Assembly: GCA_963970005.1 (NCBI GenBank)
Contig: CAXAMN010000002.1
Location: forward strand, 2,186,384-2,250,383
Source: Durusdinium trenchii
Lineage: Eukaryota; Sar; Dinophyceae; Suessiales; Symbiodiniaceae
Direction: 5' to 3'
DNA length: 64,000 nucleotides
Positions 46,056-54,822 of the stretch are shown one piece after another. The position numbers were made by a program, and so were the translations under genes. The first letter of the stretch is position 1, and each line of letters starts with the position of its first letter. The notes under the pieces were generated by a model, which saw only the letters and a list, made by a program, of their open reading frames with translations, was not told the DNA's origin and did not search any database.

Positions 46056-46918
46056 AACTGATTGGAGGAAACACCTTTGGGGATGTGAGCTGGTCTCAAA
46101 CCCTCTGCAAAACTTGCCTGTGACATCTCAATGTCAAACGTCTTTGGGCATTGATCATACATGGCACCACAAAATTCACCATTGGATATCCTCCACTTCC
46201 GGTATGGGAACCTGGCTTTCAGTTTCTCTAAGGACTTTTCAAACAGGGGTCCCTCACCTCCTACTGCGGTGTCGTCGACATGAACGCCGAGCACTCCCAG
46301 CAAGCTATTGCTGTTGGGCCAACGCAGTGTGTACAGGCATGGATCGAGGATCGATCGGGTCCAACCTGCCTGAGTTGCTTCACGATCGAAGGTGTTACGC
46401 CAAGCTCTTGGAGCATCGTTCTGTCCGTATAGGTTTCCGACTACTTCGATGACACAATCTTCTCGAACTCCAGGGATGCCTCCTGGTGGCACTTTTGCGT
46501 AAAGAGGTCTGAACTTGTCTGGGAGTTCGCCTGCTTCCAAGAATGCGCCCTTAATATCGCCTAGCTGTAGGACCCACTTATAAGAGGCAATGATCTGCAT
46601 CAGAACCATCCTACCTAGCTGGCTGAGGGTTGGTGATTGAAGCAACCCAGATGCAGCCTTTTCTTCCAAGTCAGGATCTAAATGTCCCTGAAGGACCCAT
46701 CGACTCTAAATTTTGAAAGTGGATGGATCACTTGGATCAACGCTGACTCCGTCTTGTGTTGCTTTTCTGATGATCACGAACCTCGATCCGATGAAACGGT
46801 CTGCGTGCTCGGCCCGGATGAGTCTAGCCTTTTTACCAAAGTGCAAACGGATTGCTCCCTTGTCGGAAATCGTGTTCCATTCTTCTCCCTTAGACAAGTT
46901 ACTAGTTTCTGCAACTCT
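46046..46918 (-). pseudogene. Reverse transcriptase section of pol, displaced by a frame change and interrupted by TAG
   Basis: The -1 frame relative to the polyprotein continues the expected sequence (LSKGEEWNTISDKGAIRLHF). It meets TAG at 46708-46706, where the reading otherwise runs on (SRWVLQGHLDPDLEEK). Copia reverse transcriptase motifs follow: GDIKGAFLEAG (motif A Asp), NLYGQNDAPRAWRN (motif B region) and GVHVDDTAVGG (catalytic DD). The frame ends after SSNQLQR at 46046. A stop codon and a second frameshift show decay. The first frame change falls at a run of five C (46923-46919). Confidence 0.88.
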
Positions 46919-49900
46919 GGGGGATTGTTTGAAGAGGACAACTCTTTACTCAGTTTCTTCTGGATGTGTGCGGCAATGAGTGTCTCGATGCTTTCTTCGA
47001 GATGCATGTCCACTTCCTGTACAGACAAGACTTCATCGTACGCTTCGGTGCGTGGTCGAGCAGCGGACGACTCGGCCGTCGTGTTCGGGTCTGGAGACAG
47101 GGCTCTTTTCTGTCCATGTACCATGTTCTGATCTTCTTTGGTTTCTGTGGCGTCCTGAAGCAGTTGAGGGAGCACTTCTCTCATGACTTCTACGAAATCG
47201 TCCTGTCTCATTGCAGGCGGTCTGTAGAGAGCAGGAGCGCCGGACTTCTGATCTACCCTCCGTCGTATTGGACCATATGAGCTTGGTGCACTAGTCAACC
47301 CTTCAGGTGACGGTGTTTCAGCAGAGACTGAGGCATGTGTCTCTTGAGTTCGTGCTGGCTCACATGTCATGGGACCTGGTACAGCAGAGGCATCGGAAGT
47401 CTGTGCTTCGGACTGCTCGTGATCAGGCGACATGTTTGGCTGCTGCGCTGATGGGGGTGCGTCTCCTTTATCCGAGTCTGATTTCACTGATTGATCTTCG
47501 GAGGGATAGTGTCCTGGAACCAAGTCAACGAACTGATGGCTTTTAAAGGTACCTCCTTCCACAAGATCTCGAATACCTAACAGCTCTGCTTGAGGGGTTG
47601 AAATCAAGACTCGTTCTTCGGTGGTCGCTGGCCTCATTTGTTCAGGCGCACACCGGAAGATGTGACGACGATGAGCTACCACATAATTCTTCCCGACCTG
47701 ACCTATCACAATTGCAGTACCATACCAACGTCCACCTTGTTGAACCACACCTTGACCCATCACTTTCTGTTGTCGCCAATAGCACACGAGATCGCCTGGT
47801 TGATACGACAGCATGGCACGAGGTCGAGCAGCCAAGGCCTGTCTCAAGGCTTTGTCATCTTGCATGGCAACAACAGCCTGTCTGGCGCTTGTACGAATGG
47901 CTTGAGACTTGGCGATGGCGGAATCGTCAAGACCGGCGGTGCCTGGTACGACATGCAGCGGTTCACTCAACAAGTCACCTGGAATGTCTGGGTTCTTTCC
48001 AAACACATGTTGATGGGGAGTGTAACCATAATTTTGAATCATTTGGTTCTTTACGTGAGCATGTCGAACACAAGCTTCCCATTCTTCTCGAGTGGTTGGT
48101 GAATGTTCTAGGATTACCTTCTCAAGAACTTTGGAAAACCACCCGCCGTGAACCTCTGTCCTGCCAAGCTGCCAGTGCGCTTCTGCTGGAATTGTTCGGA
48201 CCACGATGCCCTGATCATCAAGGTACGATTGCATGGCTTCTCCTAGATTTGTTTGTGCACTATCCATGATGACTTCTCTAGGGATTCCTGCCCATTGGAT
48301 CCAGTGACTATCGAACAGTTGTCGGAGGAGACATGAGGTTTCCCGTTCGAAGAAAGGAATCATCTGTTGGTAACAGGACCCTTGACAAACAATGTTTAGA
48401 GCTTTGACCTTCTGATTGACCTGCCAGCCTGGGAGCCATTTTACATCTATTCCTACTGACACATTGAACTCACAGGAGCGTGTCGGTTTGGCAGGCAATG
48501 GCACATGTGGTCGAACTTGGGACTTGCACAGGTCGCATTCCAACGTCTTGGCCATCTCAATTGCTTTGTCGGACGCAGATCCATGTCGGAGGATGCGAAC
48601 CAGATCTTTAGTGCTACAGTGGCCGAGATTCTTGTGCAGTCGATGCAGGGCTCGTTTGATGGCTTCTTCATCCTCCCCTTGGATCTCTTCACGACTCACA
48701 AGTACTTCATGAACTTCCATGGGGCAATCATGCCTAATCTGCACGAGGTGCACCTGTTGGGCACGTTCAAAGGCCGGCACGGTCTTCAGAACAGCTTGTA
48801 CAAATGCCGGTGTGTATTGTGCAACATATTGGCTAATCGATCCCACTTCAGCATGTGTTCCCGCCACCACGTCGTGACAAGTGTGATGGGGGTCTCTCTT
48901 TCCAGGACACGTGAGGCCTAGGGTTGTCATTGATTGATGACTCACAAGCAACCTGGTGGCCTTTCGGATGTATTGTTTGCTGTGGGGAAGTCTTAACCCA
49001 AACCTACACATGTGGCACTTGACATGGAAATACTTGTTCAACAAACATTGCATCTCTTCATAGGTCCATGTCTTAGCTCCTAATGGATGTTCGAACAAGG
49101 CTTGTTTCCCGGCCTGTACTTGTTGCTCAAACAGGTCGCAACAGTAGCGAATGAACAACCGACTCAATCGACGCTTTTTCAAATACTCCATTGGATCCAT
49201 GGTACAAGCATTCAGGTTGAACCAACCACCTTCGTACGTACATGGAGGGCACAGTACCAAAAGATCTGGAGGGTGCTGTTTGAGGAACTGTTTGGTTTCT
49301 TCTCGGCATTGGGCTTTTGAGAAATCATACCCGGTTTTGAGATCACATGACATGGCAAAACAGCCTACTGCTTCGATGGACGGAGCGAAACGAGGAGGGC
49401 TGAAAATCTCAGCCAACATGAAACGCTTCCCCTGCACAAAGGAGCCGACTCGACTTGGCGCCTGCTTGATTTGTGCCGTAAACTGTCGGCACACTTGAAC
49501 TGGCAGGCTCTCGATCGTGTTGACGTGTTCCTGAGGCATAAACACGAAGTCGGTTCGAGTTCTGCGAACGTCTTGCGGCAAAGGTTGGATATAATATCTC
49601 TTATCTTTGCTATGATCGATAGTTTGATCGCTCACTATCCTACCGGTGTCAAGATCATGGATGGTCCTGTGGATGACTGTGTGCCAAAAAGGGGCCTGTT
49701 TGCCCGTCACTGGCGTTAAGGTCAAACCTTCATCCACACGAGACCAAACAGACGACCCTGGCTGTCCTGTGTCAGCGGAGTCTTGGGCCTGTTCTTCAGG
49801 ATCTAAGGCGGTCTCTGGCATGGAAGGTGCGATTGTAGGCTCATGATCACAGCAACTGTTGGCTTCCTGAGAGGCCATAACTTCCGAGAACTGCACTTCC

Positions 49901-51441
49901 TTGCCCTTGGTTTCCTCGGGCAAGACTCGAATCATGAACTGTCCAGCGGAATTGGTGTGGAGAGGCACCTGCACTGCATCGTCAAATATGGTCATGGTGC
50001 CTTGTCCGAAGGCCAGTGTTGCCTTGAGTTTCTGAAGAGCTGCACGCGAGATCAGCAATGGGGCTTGTCCTTGCACGATGGCTGCACGAATGGATCCAGA
50101 CTTGCCAGCGATTCGAGCTGGCATGGCCAGCACCTCAGTGGAGGTCTCTTTTTCACCATTGCCATACCTGAAGTAGTTGATCTCAGGCTCAGGCTCAGGG
50201 CATGACACGCCGTGTTGCTGCCACATTTGCTTGAACTTGGCAAGTGTCTCACGGCCGACAATAGTGCGGCCGCATCCTGAATCGATCACCCCGAAACCAG
50301 GGCTTGAAACCAGCAGAGTTTCGTGCACGGTCCAATCAGGAATCGAGGAATCTGTTGCTCGCTTCGTGGAACGCAGGATGTCAAGCGGCGACCAACTTGC
50401 AAAATGCTGTGCCATAGCAACAAACTGCTCATCATCTTCTTGGACGGGTTGTACCAGGGCTGCACCAGTCTCTGAGGAGCCCTTCGAGGAAGAGGACTGC
50501 TTGCCTTTGCCTTTTCCTTTTCGACATTCCTTGGACCAGTGTCCCAATTGTCCACAGCGATGGCAGCGTGTCTTTTTCTTCAACTCTTCAACTTCTACAC
50601 GAAAACTTCTTCTGAGCTCATTGGACTTGGCGGCATTCGAAGAAAAGTTGCGAGCTTTCTGCAACCTCGACAGCTCTTGCCGTCGATCTTTCCAGCTGAT
50701 GGCCAATGCTTCTGCGACCTCGGCCTCTTCATAGACTTCTTCTTCAAGAGCCTCGTCTTGCTGATACTCAGCAAGAAATTGTTCAACATCGTTGAAGTCG
50801 TCGACGAGGTCGGAGATCTCAGAAACGGGCTCTCCTACGATGGATTCTTCCAGAATTGCAACGCCAGCTATGTGCTTCTTCTTCATCACGAACTCGGGGT
50901 AGCAGCTGCGCATTGCTTTGCCGATCTCCTCTCGCTTCATGACCCCTAAGGATCGAGCGACGACCACAGCTTTTTGTTCGTCGTTGAGCCCATTCCTGTG
51001 GAGGATCAGCCATCCTCGAGCCTCCTCAGGAAACGTGACATTCGTTTTGCGAGCGCATCGATCGAACAACTCAGTGGCACGGCTAATCCAGGCTTTGAGT
51101 GTTTCACCTTCGGCGGCGCGAAGATTGAAGATCTCGGTCAGCACCTCCGACATCTCATCGGTGACTTCTTTCTGAGGGAATCGCTGATCCAGAAGATCGA
51201 ACAGAACTTTCTCACCGCCTTCTTTCTGGAATGCGCTAGGATCCAGGTGTTCTACACACTCCAAAGCCTTGCCACTCAAGAGAGTGAAAACATAGGCCCC
51301 TCGGGCCTCCTTGGGCATTTTGTCCAGCGTCATCATCTTCGACTGGACCCATGCTTTCCACCGACGGTAGTCCTTGTGGTCTTCGGACTCGCCAGAGAAA
51401 AACTTCAGACCACCTTGGTCTTGACTTGCAGCGGCACTCAT
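46774..51441 (-). CDS. Gag-protease-methyltransferase-like-integrase polyprotein (1555 codons)
   Basis: Starts at ATG 51441 (MSAAASQDQGG), the first ATG after the PBS. Gag fills residues 1 to about 285, and a CCHC knuckle (CHRCGQLGHWSKEC) is at 293-306. The protease site VIDSGCGRTIVG has its Asp at 387. From about 670 to 880 there is a cytosine-methyltransferase-like domain: LAEIFSPPRFAPS (motif I region, Glu678), LLVLCPPCTYEGG (Cys734, motif IV-like) and LFEHPLGAKTW (Glu784, motif VI-like). The integrase has an HHCC-type zinc site (HKNLGHCS..CDLC) and a catalytic triad Asp999, Asp1060, Glu1096 with exactly 35 residues between the last two. A Pro/Ser-rich hinge leads toward reverse transcriptase. 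The last 30 or so residues are out of frame, because the true pol continues in the -1 frame from about 46920. Confidence 0.92.
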   Translation of the reverse strand: MSAAASQDQGGLKFFSGESEDHKDYRRWKAWVQSKMMTLDKMPKEARGAYVFTLLSGKALECVEHLDPSAFQKEGGEKVLFDLLDQRFPQKEVTDEMSEVLTEIFNLRAAEGETLKAWISRATELFDRCARKTNVTFPEEARGWLILHRNGLNDEQKAVVVARSLGVMKREEIGKAMRSCYPEFVMKKKHIAGVAILEESIVGEPVSEISDLVDDFNDVEQFLAEYQQDEALEEEVYEEAEVAEALAISWKDRRQELSRLQKARNFSSNAAKSNELRRSFRVEVEELKKKTRCHRCGQLGHWSKECRKGKGKGKQSSSSKGSSETGAALVQPVQEDDEQFVAMAQHFASWSPLDILRSTKRATDSSIPDWTVHETLLVSSPGFGVIDSGCGRTIVGRETLAKFKQMWQQHGVSCPEPEPEINYFRYGNGEKETSTEVLAMPARIAGKSGSIRAAIVQGQAPLLISRAALQKLKATLAFGQGTMTIFDDAVQVPLHTNSAGQFMIRVLPEETKGKEVQFSEVMASQEANSCCDHEPTIAPSMPETALDPEEQAQDSADTGQPGSSVWSRVDEGLTLTPVTGKQAPFWHTVIHRTIHDLDTGRIVSDQTIDHSKDKRYYIQPLPQDVRRTRTDFVFMPQEHVNTIESLPVQVCRQFTAQIKQAPSRVGSFVQGKRFMLAEIFSPPRFAPSIEAVGCFAMSCDLKTGYDFSKAQCREETKQFLKQHPPDLLVLCPPCTYEGGWFNLNACTMDPMEYLKKRRLSRLFIRYCCDLFEQQVQAGKQALFEHPLGAKTWTYEEMQCLLNKYFHVKCHMCRFGLRLPHSKQYIRKATRLLVSHQSMTTLGLTCPGKRDPHHTCHDVVAGTHAEVGSISQYVAQYTPAFVQAVLKTVPAFERAQQVHLVQIRHDCPMEVHEVLVSREEIQGEDEEAIKRALHRLHKNLGHCSTKDLVRILRHGSASDKAIEMAKTLECDLCKSQVRPHVPLPAKPTRSCEFNVSVGIDVKWLPGWQVNQKVKALNIVCQGSCYQQMIPFFERETSCLLRQLFDSHWIQWAGIPREVIMDSAQTNLGEAMQSYLDDQGIVVRTIPAEAHWQLGRTEVHGGWFSKVLEKVILEHSPTTREEWEACVRHAHVKNQMIQNYGYTPHQHVFGKNPDIPGDLLSEPLHVVPGTAGLDDSAIAKSQAIRTSARQAVVAMQDDKALRQALAARPRAMLSYQPGDLVCYWRQQKVMGQGVVQQGGRWYGTAIVIGQVGKNYVVAHRRHIFRCAPEQMRPATTEERVLISTPQAELLGIRDLVEGGTFKSHQFVDLVPGHYPSEDQSVKSDSDKGDAPPSAQQPNMSPDHEQSEAQTSDASAVPGPMTCEPARTQETHASVSAETPSPEGLTSAPSSYGPIRRRVDQKSGAPALYRPPAMRQDDFVEVMREVLPQLLQDATETKEDQNMVHGQKRALSPDPNTTAESSAARPRTEAYDEVLSVQEVDMHLEESIETLIAAHIQKKLSKELSSSNNPPELQKLVTCLREKNGTRFPTREQSVCTLVKRLDSSGPSTQTVSSDRGS

Positions 51442-51461
51442 GGCGGCGCCGAGTTCCTACT

Positions 51462-51498
51462 CGGAGCCTCGACCGTTTTGGCCGAGGCTCCGCTACCA
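51462..51498 (-). promoter_or_regulatory. Primer-binding site within a 10-bp hairpin
   Basis: The minus strand reads TGGTAGCGGAGCC (51498-51486), complementary to an initiator tRNA-Met-like 3' end. 51462-51471 (cggagcctcg) and 51483-51492 (cgaggctccg) form a perfect 10-bp stem with an 11-base loop that covers half of the PBS. The Gag start codon lies 20 bases beyond the stem. Confidence 0.8.
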
Positions 51499-51499
51499 A

Positions 51500-51653
51500 T
51501 GTCGAAACACCGGTAGCCGACCGACTCCAGTCGATCAAAAACCCATCGGGCGATCCTTTTCAGCTCCAGCCGATGAATGTCCCTGCGGATACGACGATCG
51601 ATATGCTTGCACCTGGAAGGATGACATGGTTGCGGCACTCATGGAAGTCAACA
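51500..51653 (-). repeat. 5' LTR of the Copia element
   Basis: Same 154 bases as 44092-44245 with two substitutions. One base (51499) separates it from the primer-binding site. Promoter and polyadenylation signals would lie here, but none is recognisable at this short length. Confidence 0.95.
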
Positions 51654-51700
51654 TATGTATATAATTGTATATATAGTATATATGTATAGAATATGCCGCT
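51654..51700. repeat. (TA)-rich microsatellite at the insertion site
   Basis: tatgtatataattgtatata continues on the far side of the element as gtatatgtatatatatg (44073-44091). The element therefore landed in a TA repeat. Confidence 0.75.
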
Positions 51701-51815
51701 TGCTGAAACAGCAGTTTGTGATGCAGGTATCATATCGTGTTGACTGTTCATGAATCAACACCCCGCTTCCAGAATAGTTTCACATGATTCTTCAACAGCC
51801 TGCATGATATGAGAC

Positions 51816-51937
51816 CTGGATTGCCATGCTTTGGGAGGAAAGTGGTGAACTCCTCGTGCAACAGAATCGCTGGGCGCTCGGCGGATGTCTGAAGCGTGGT
51901 GAGGATCCTCAGACGGAGATCGTTGAAGGAGGAGGTG
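51816..51937 (-). CDS. Coding-like exon, unidentified minus-strand gene
   Basis: A TTGGATACAG|CACC acceptor and a AATCCAG|GTCTCA donor enclose 122 bases that read SSFNDLRLRILTTLQTSAER then PAILLHEEFTTFLPKHGN. The composition is well balanced. It may belong to the same gene as the exons at 41.9-42.7 kb, in which case the Copia element sits in an intron. This cannot be shown from the sequence. Confidence 0.5.
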
Positions 51938-51939
51938 CT

Positions 51940-52626
51940 GTATCCAAGCTAACAGGGCTTCACCAGGTTCTTGAGAACCTCTTCGGCACGGTTTGGTGTG
52001 TGACCCAGGCATTAGAGAATCTATATAAGTGACCAACCAACCAACCAACCAACCAACCAACCACGAGAACCAAGAAGCAAAGAACCCTCTTTCAGGATGA
52101 AAAACTGCGGTTTTCTGCGTACGTTGACGTGTCTTCCCACCAAAGCGCTGGAGAAAAAAAATAGCAAACAAAGCTGGTTGAAAAGCTTCGTTGATCATGT
52201 GCCTTGATGACGTGAACGGCCTGCTAGAGAGTGTTCCTGAGATGAGAGGTACTAGTGCTGGTTGGAACCATCTGAGAGATGACTACAACATTCAGACAAA
52301 GCCCATATGGTAATATGTCCAAAGAAGGTGTGCCAGGTTTCTGCAACACCATGGATGCCGGATGTTGGAAGCAGGGCCATCCGGCCGGTACCAGCACTCC
52401 ACAAGCGCTACCACATCACCTGAGTGGAAAGCGTCTCTGTGGCAACACCGGCGATGGTCGAACACACCGCAGGTTCAGATTGACTGGGTCCCAAACATAC
52501 TCATCCAACGGATCAGGTGTAAAGACCGGTCATATGGTCCAAAAAAGAATGTAAAGGGCCCATGGCCAAAAGGGAACAGGTGAAAAAAGAATGGACTGAA
52601 GCTGGTTCCCTCACCTTGTCACCAAC
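51940..52626. other. No supported gene; includes a (CAAC)n repeat
   Basis: A tetranucleotide run (accaaccaacc..) occupies about 52031-52062. The remainder shows no coding character. Confidence 0.5.
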
Positions 52627-52648
52627 TGATGATGATGATGATGATGAT
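52627..52648. repeat. (TGA)7 microsatellite at the 5' side of the LINE
   Basis: Seven TGA units followed by taagggccgcg. It matches in sequence the repeat at the 3' end of the element (60272-60302). Confidence 0.9.
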
Positions 52649-52938
52649 AAGGGCCGCGAGTGGATCAAACGCGCCGCTGCTCCCATGGAGCGGCCATCCA
52701 GCATCTCCTGATCTGGCGCTCCAGTTTTTGATCACCTCCCGGAAGCACGGCGGCCGCTGCTGAGCCTCTCCTGTGGCTGCTAGCTAGCACCTGGTGGCTG
52801 TGCGCTTTTGGCTCCTCGGCTGGGCGCCGGTCTTGGTGGGAGGGGAACATCGTGAAGTACATCCCCTTTGCTTCCTGTTCCTGACAACGATGCTGGAGGT
52901 CAAGAATACGTTGATTTCTTTTTGCTACATTTTGGTTC

Positions 52939-54822
52939 ATGATCCCTCTTCTGGGTCCCAAACCCCAGAACAGCAGGCGAGAAAGAATCTTGATTGGTGG
53001 CACCTTCCTTTGGATTTGCCTCTTCATGTCCAACTTTCAGTTCAATCCACACGCTCCCTGCTGGCGGCCCGAGGGTTCCAACTCCGCCATCAGAGTTGGA
53101 GGAGTCCTCAATCCTAACATCTCCCATAGTCCAACACGATGGACGAAGCAAGATGGCCATGACCCTATTCGAGTTCAGGCACATCAAAAGAACGACCCAC
53201 ATCGGGTACTCAGGAAGAAGGCTTTCATCAAGGCAGTAAAGAGGGCCACTCTACATGGAGTCACTTGGTACAGAGGTCAATTTCTGACCGCATCACAGCT
53301 TGGAATTCCGGTACACGAGTGGCCCCGACAGACCACTATCACTGACCAGATCCACATGCAGCCCTCGAAGACACATCAGTACCCTCCCAATCGGAAGCCC
53401 TCTGGAAAGTTTCGACAGGGGAGGATGTCCTTTTTCACCTGGAACATTGGGCAACTCAGCATGACCAAATGGGACATGTTCCGAGCATGGATGCACCATC
53501 AATCGATTGACTGCGCGTGCCTGCAGGACACTGGATGGACTTTTACAGGAGAATGGCAGGACAATCAATTTGCATATATACATTCAGGAGCCACATTACG
53601 CCGAGGTGGGCTGCTCACCATGATTCGCCTGGGTTTTTGTTCAATTGACAACATTTCTTGGGCCACACCACTGGAGAGCCGCATACAACATGTGCGCCTG
53701 TACATGTATACATATAGCATTGACATCCTGAACCTGTACCAACATCCGTGGAACCCTGCGGACAATGAGAGTAGTTCTCAGAGAGCCCAGTTTTGGACCA
53801 GTATGCATCAAACGATCAAGAAGCTGCCCAAACGAAATTGTTGGATCTTTGGTGGGGACCTCAACACCAGCCTTCGACACCAAGCTCACTGTGTTGGATT
53901 GAGTGACTTTGCCACAAAAACTGGAAGGCACACCGGCACCAAACATCCTGATGCGCAAGTACTGCAACAAATGTTAAAGGACCTTTCCTTGGTGGCGCTC
54001 AACACATGGAAACCAGAGCTTGGGGCTACATACAGAGGCCCTCGCCAAGTCTCCTCCCGCATCGACTTTGTCTTTGTTCAGCAAAGGGATGGGGACACGA
54101 AATCCAAACAAGTTTGTTATCTTCAGGACTTACCGAAGATGATGGGCCTGCATGAGGACCACCAACCGATTTTGTGTGGTATTCCATGGAAAAGATTCTA
54201 TCCACCGGCAAGCACTACGGGCTTAACCAGGTCTCAGAGGCTGACCTTGCAAAACCACTGGGAAAATAACACTACTGACTGGCAACAATTTGTTCTTCAT
54301 CTTCAAAGTGAGATTTCTCTGGAGATGCCTGAGACGCCAGACCTTACAAAGCTCAACGAGACTCTCCTCCAAGCCTGTCGGACGTTTCGACCATCAGCCC
54401 AACCTGCCAAGGAACCAACTGCACATAAGTGGACATGGGCGCTCAATGCCGCTCCGGCTCCTTCCTGGCGGCCCTCTGGCACCTCACTTTTGCTGGATTT
54501 GTTTCAGGGATGGAAGTGGGTACATGATCGAACACGGTGGAGGAAATCAACACGAAAGATTGCCATGAACCATCGACGTGATTGGGTGCAAAACATCATT
54601 GATCAAGCTACTCTGTACTGGGCCAACAATCAGACTCATCACTATTTCCACACGATCCACCGGCTGACTCCCAAGTCTTTCTCACAACGACCTCATCTTC
54701 GGGATACTCAGGGTCACCTTCTCCGGTTGAGGAAATTTCGCTGTTGGAACAGTACATGCTCTCTCTCTACAAGGCAACGCCTGTTGACTTTCCGGGTTTT
54801 GCACTTGAGAACTCACCAGTGA
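52939..54822 (+). CDS. LINE endonuclease ORF (627 codons)
   Basis: Encodes the nicking endonuclease for target-primed reverse transcription. After an N-terminal region of about 160 residues without recognised motifs come the APE-type motifs: TWNIGQL (167-173), CLQDTGW (Asp where Glu is usual), GGLLTM, FGGDLNTS (Asp307, Asn309), SRIDFVFV (Asp376) and HEDHQPI (Asp407, His408). The C-terminal 150 residues look like the link to reverse transcriptase (RRDWVQNIIDQATLYWANNQ). The true reading appears to leave this frame near 54700-54730, because the adjacent -1 frame carries the expected continuation (SPVEEISLLEQYML). The last 30 or so residues are then not real. The ATG at 52939 is the first in frame, but a later start cannot be excluded. 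Confidence 0.88.
   Translation: MIPLLGPKPQNSRRERILIGGTFLWICLFMSNFQFNPHAPCWRPEGSNSAIRVGGVLNPNISHSPTRWTKQDGHDPIRVQAHQKNDPHRVLRKKAFIKAVKRATLHGVTWYRGQFLTASQLGIPVHEWPRQTTITDQIHMQPSKTHQYPPNRKPSGKFRQGRMSFFTWNIGQLSMTKWDMFRAWMHHQSIDCACLQDTGWTFTGEWQDNQFAYIHSGATLRRGGLLTMIRLGFCSIDNISWATPLESRIQHVRLYMYTYSIDILNLYQHPWNPADNESSSQRAQFWTSMHQTIKKLPKRNCWIFGGDLNTSLRHQAHCVGLSDFATKTGRHTGTKHPDAQVLQQMLKDLSLVALNTWKPELGATYRGPRQVSSRIDFVFVQQRDGDTKSKQVCYLQDLPKMMGLHEDHQPILCGIPWKRFYPPASTTGLTRSQRLTLQNHWENNTTDWQQFVLHLQSEISLEMPETPDLTKLNETLLQACRTFRPSAQPAKEPTAHKWTWALNAAPAPSWRPSGTSLLLDLFQGWKWVHDRTRWRKSTRKIAMNHRRDWVQNIIDQATLYWANNQTHHYFHTIHRLTPKSFSQRPHLRDTQGHLLRLRKFRCWNSTCSLSTRQRLLTFRVLHLRTHQ

Larger units (their letters stand above)
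44092..51653 (-). mobile_element. Complete Copia-type LTR retrotransposon, coding part broken
   Basis: Two 154-bp direct LTRs bound 7562 bases. The order on the minus strand is 5' LTR, PBS with hairpin, Gag-protease-methyltransferase-like-integrase frame, reverse transcriptase, RNase H, an extra ORF and 3' LTR. Integrase before reverse transcriptase defines the Copia order. Both LTRs start TG and end CA. The four bases tatg stand at 44088-44091 and again at 51654-51657, a possible target duplication, though the site is a TA-rich repeat where chance matches are easy. Two frameshifts and one stop interrupt pol, so the copy cannot make a full polyprotein unless it recodes. Confidence 0.93.

Noticed and set aside
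47598-48269. 223-codon plus-strand ORF
   Set aside because: Antisense shadow of the Copia integrase.
44087-51658. A five-base target-site duplication of the Copia element
   Set aside because: Only four bases (tatg) match at the boundaries, and both flanks are TA-repeat, so a true five-base duplication cannot be shown.
52665-53033. 122-codon minus-strand ORF over the LINE leader
   Set aside because: Its reading looks fairly protein-like, but it is antisense to the LINE 5' end, has no clear splice sites and shows no family.
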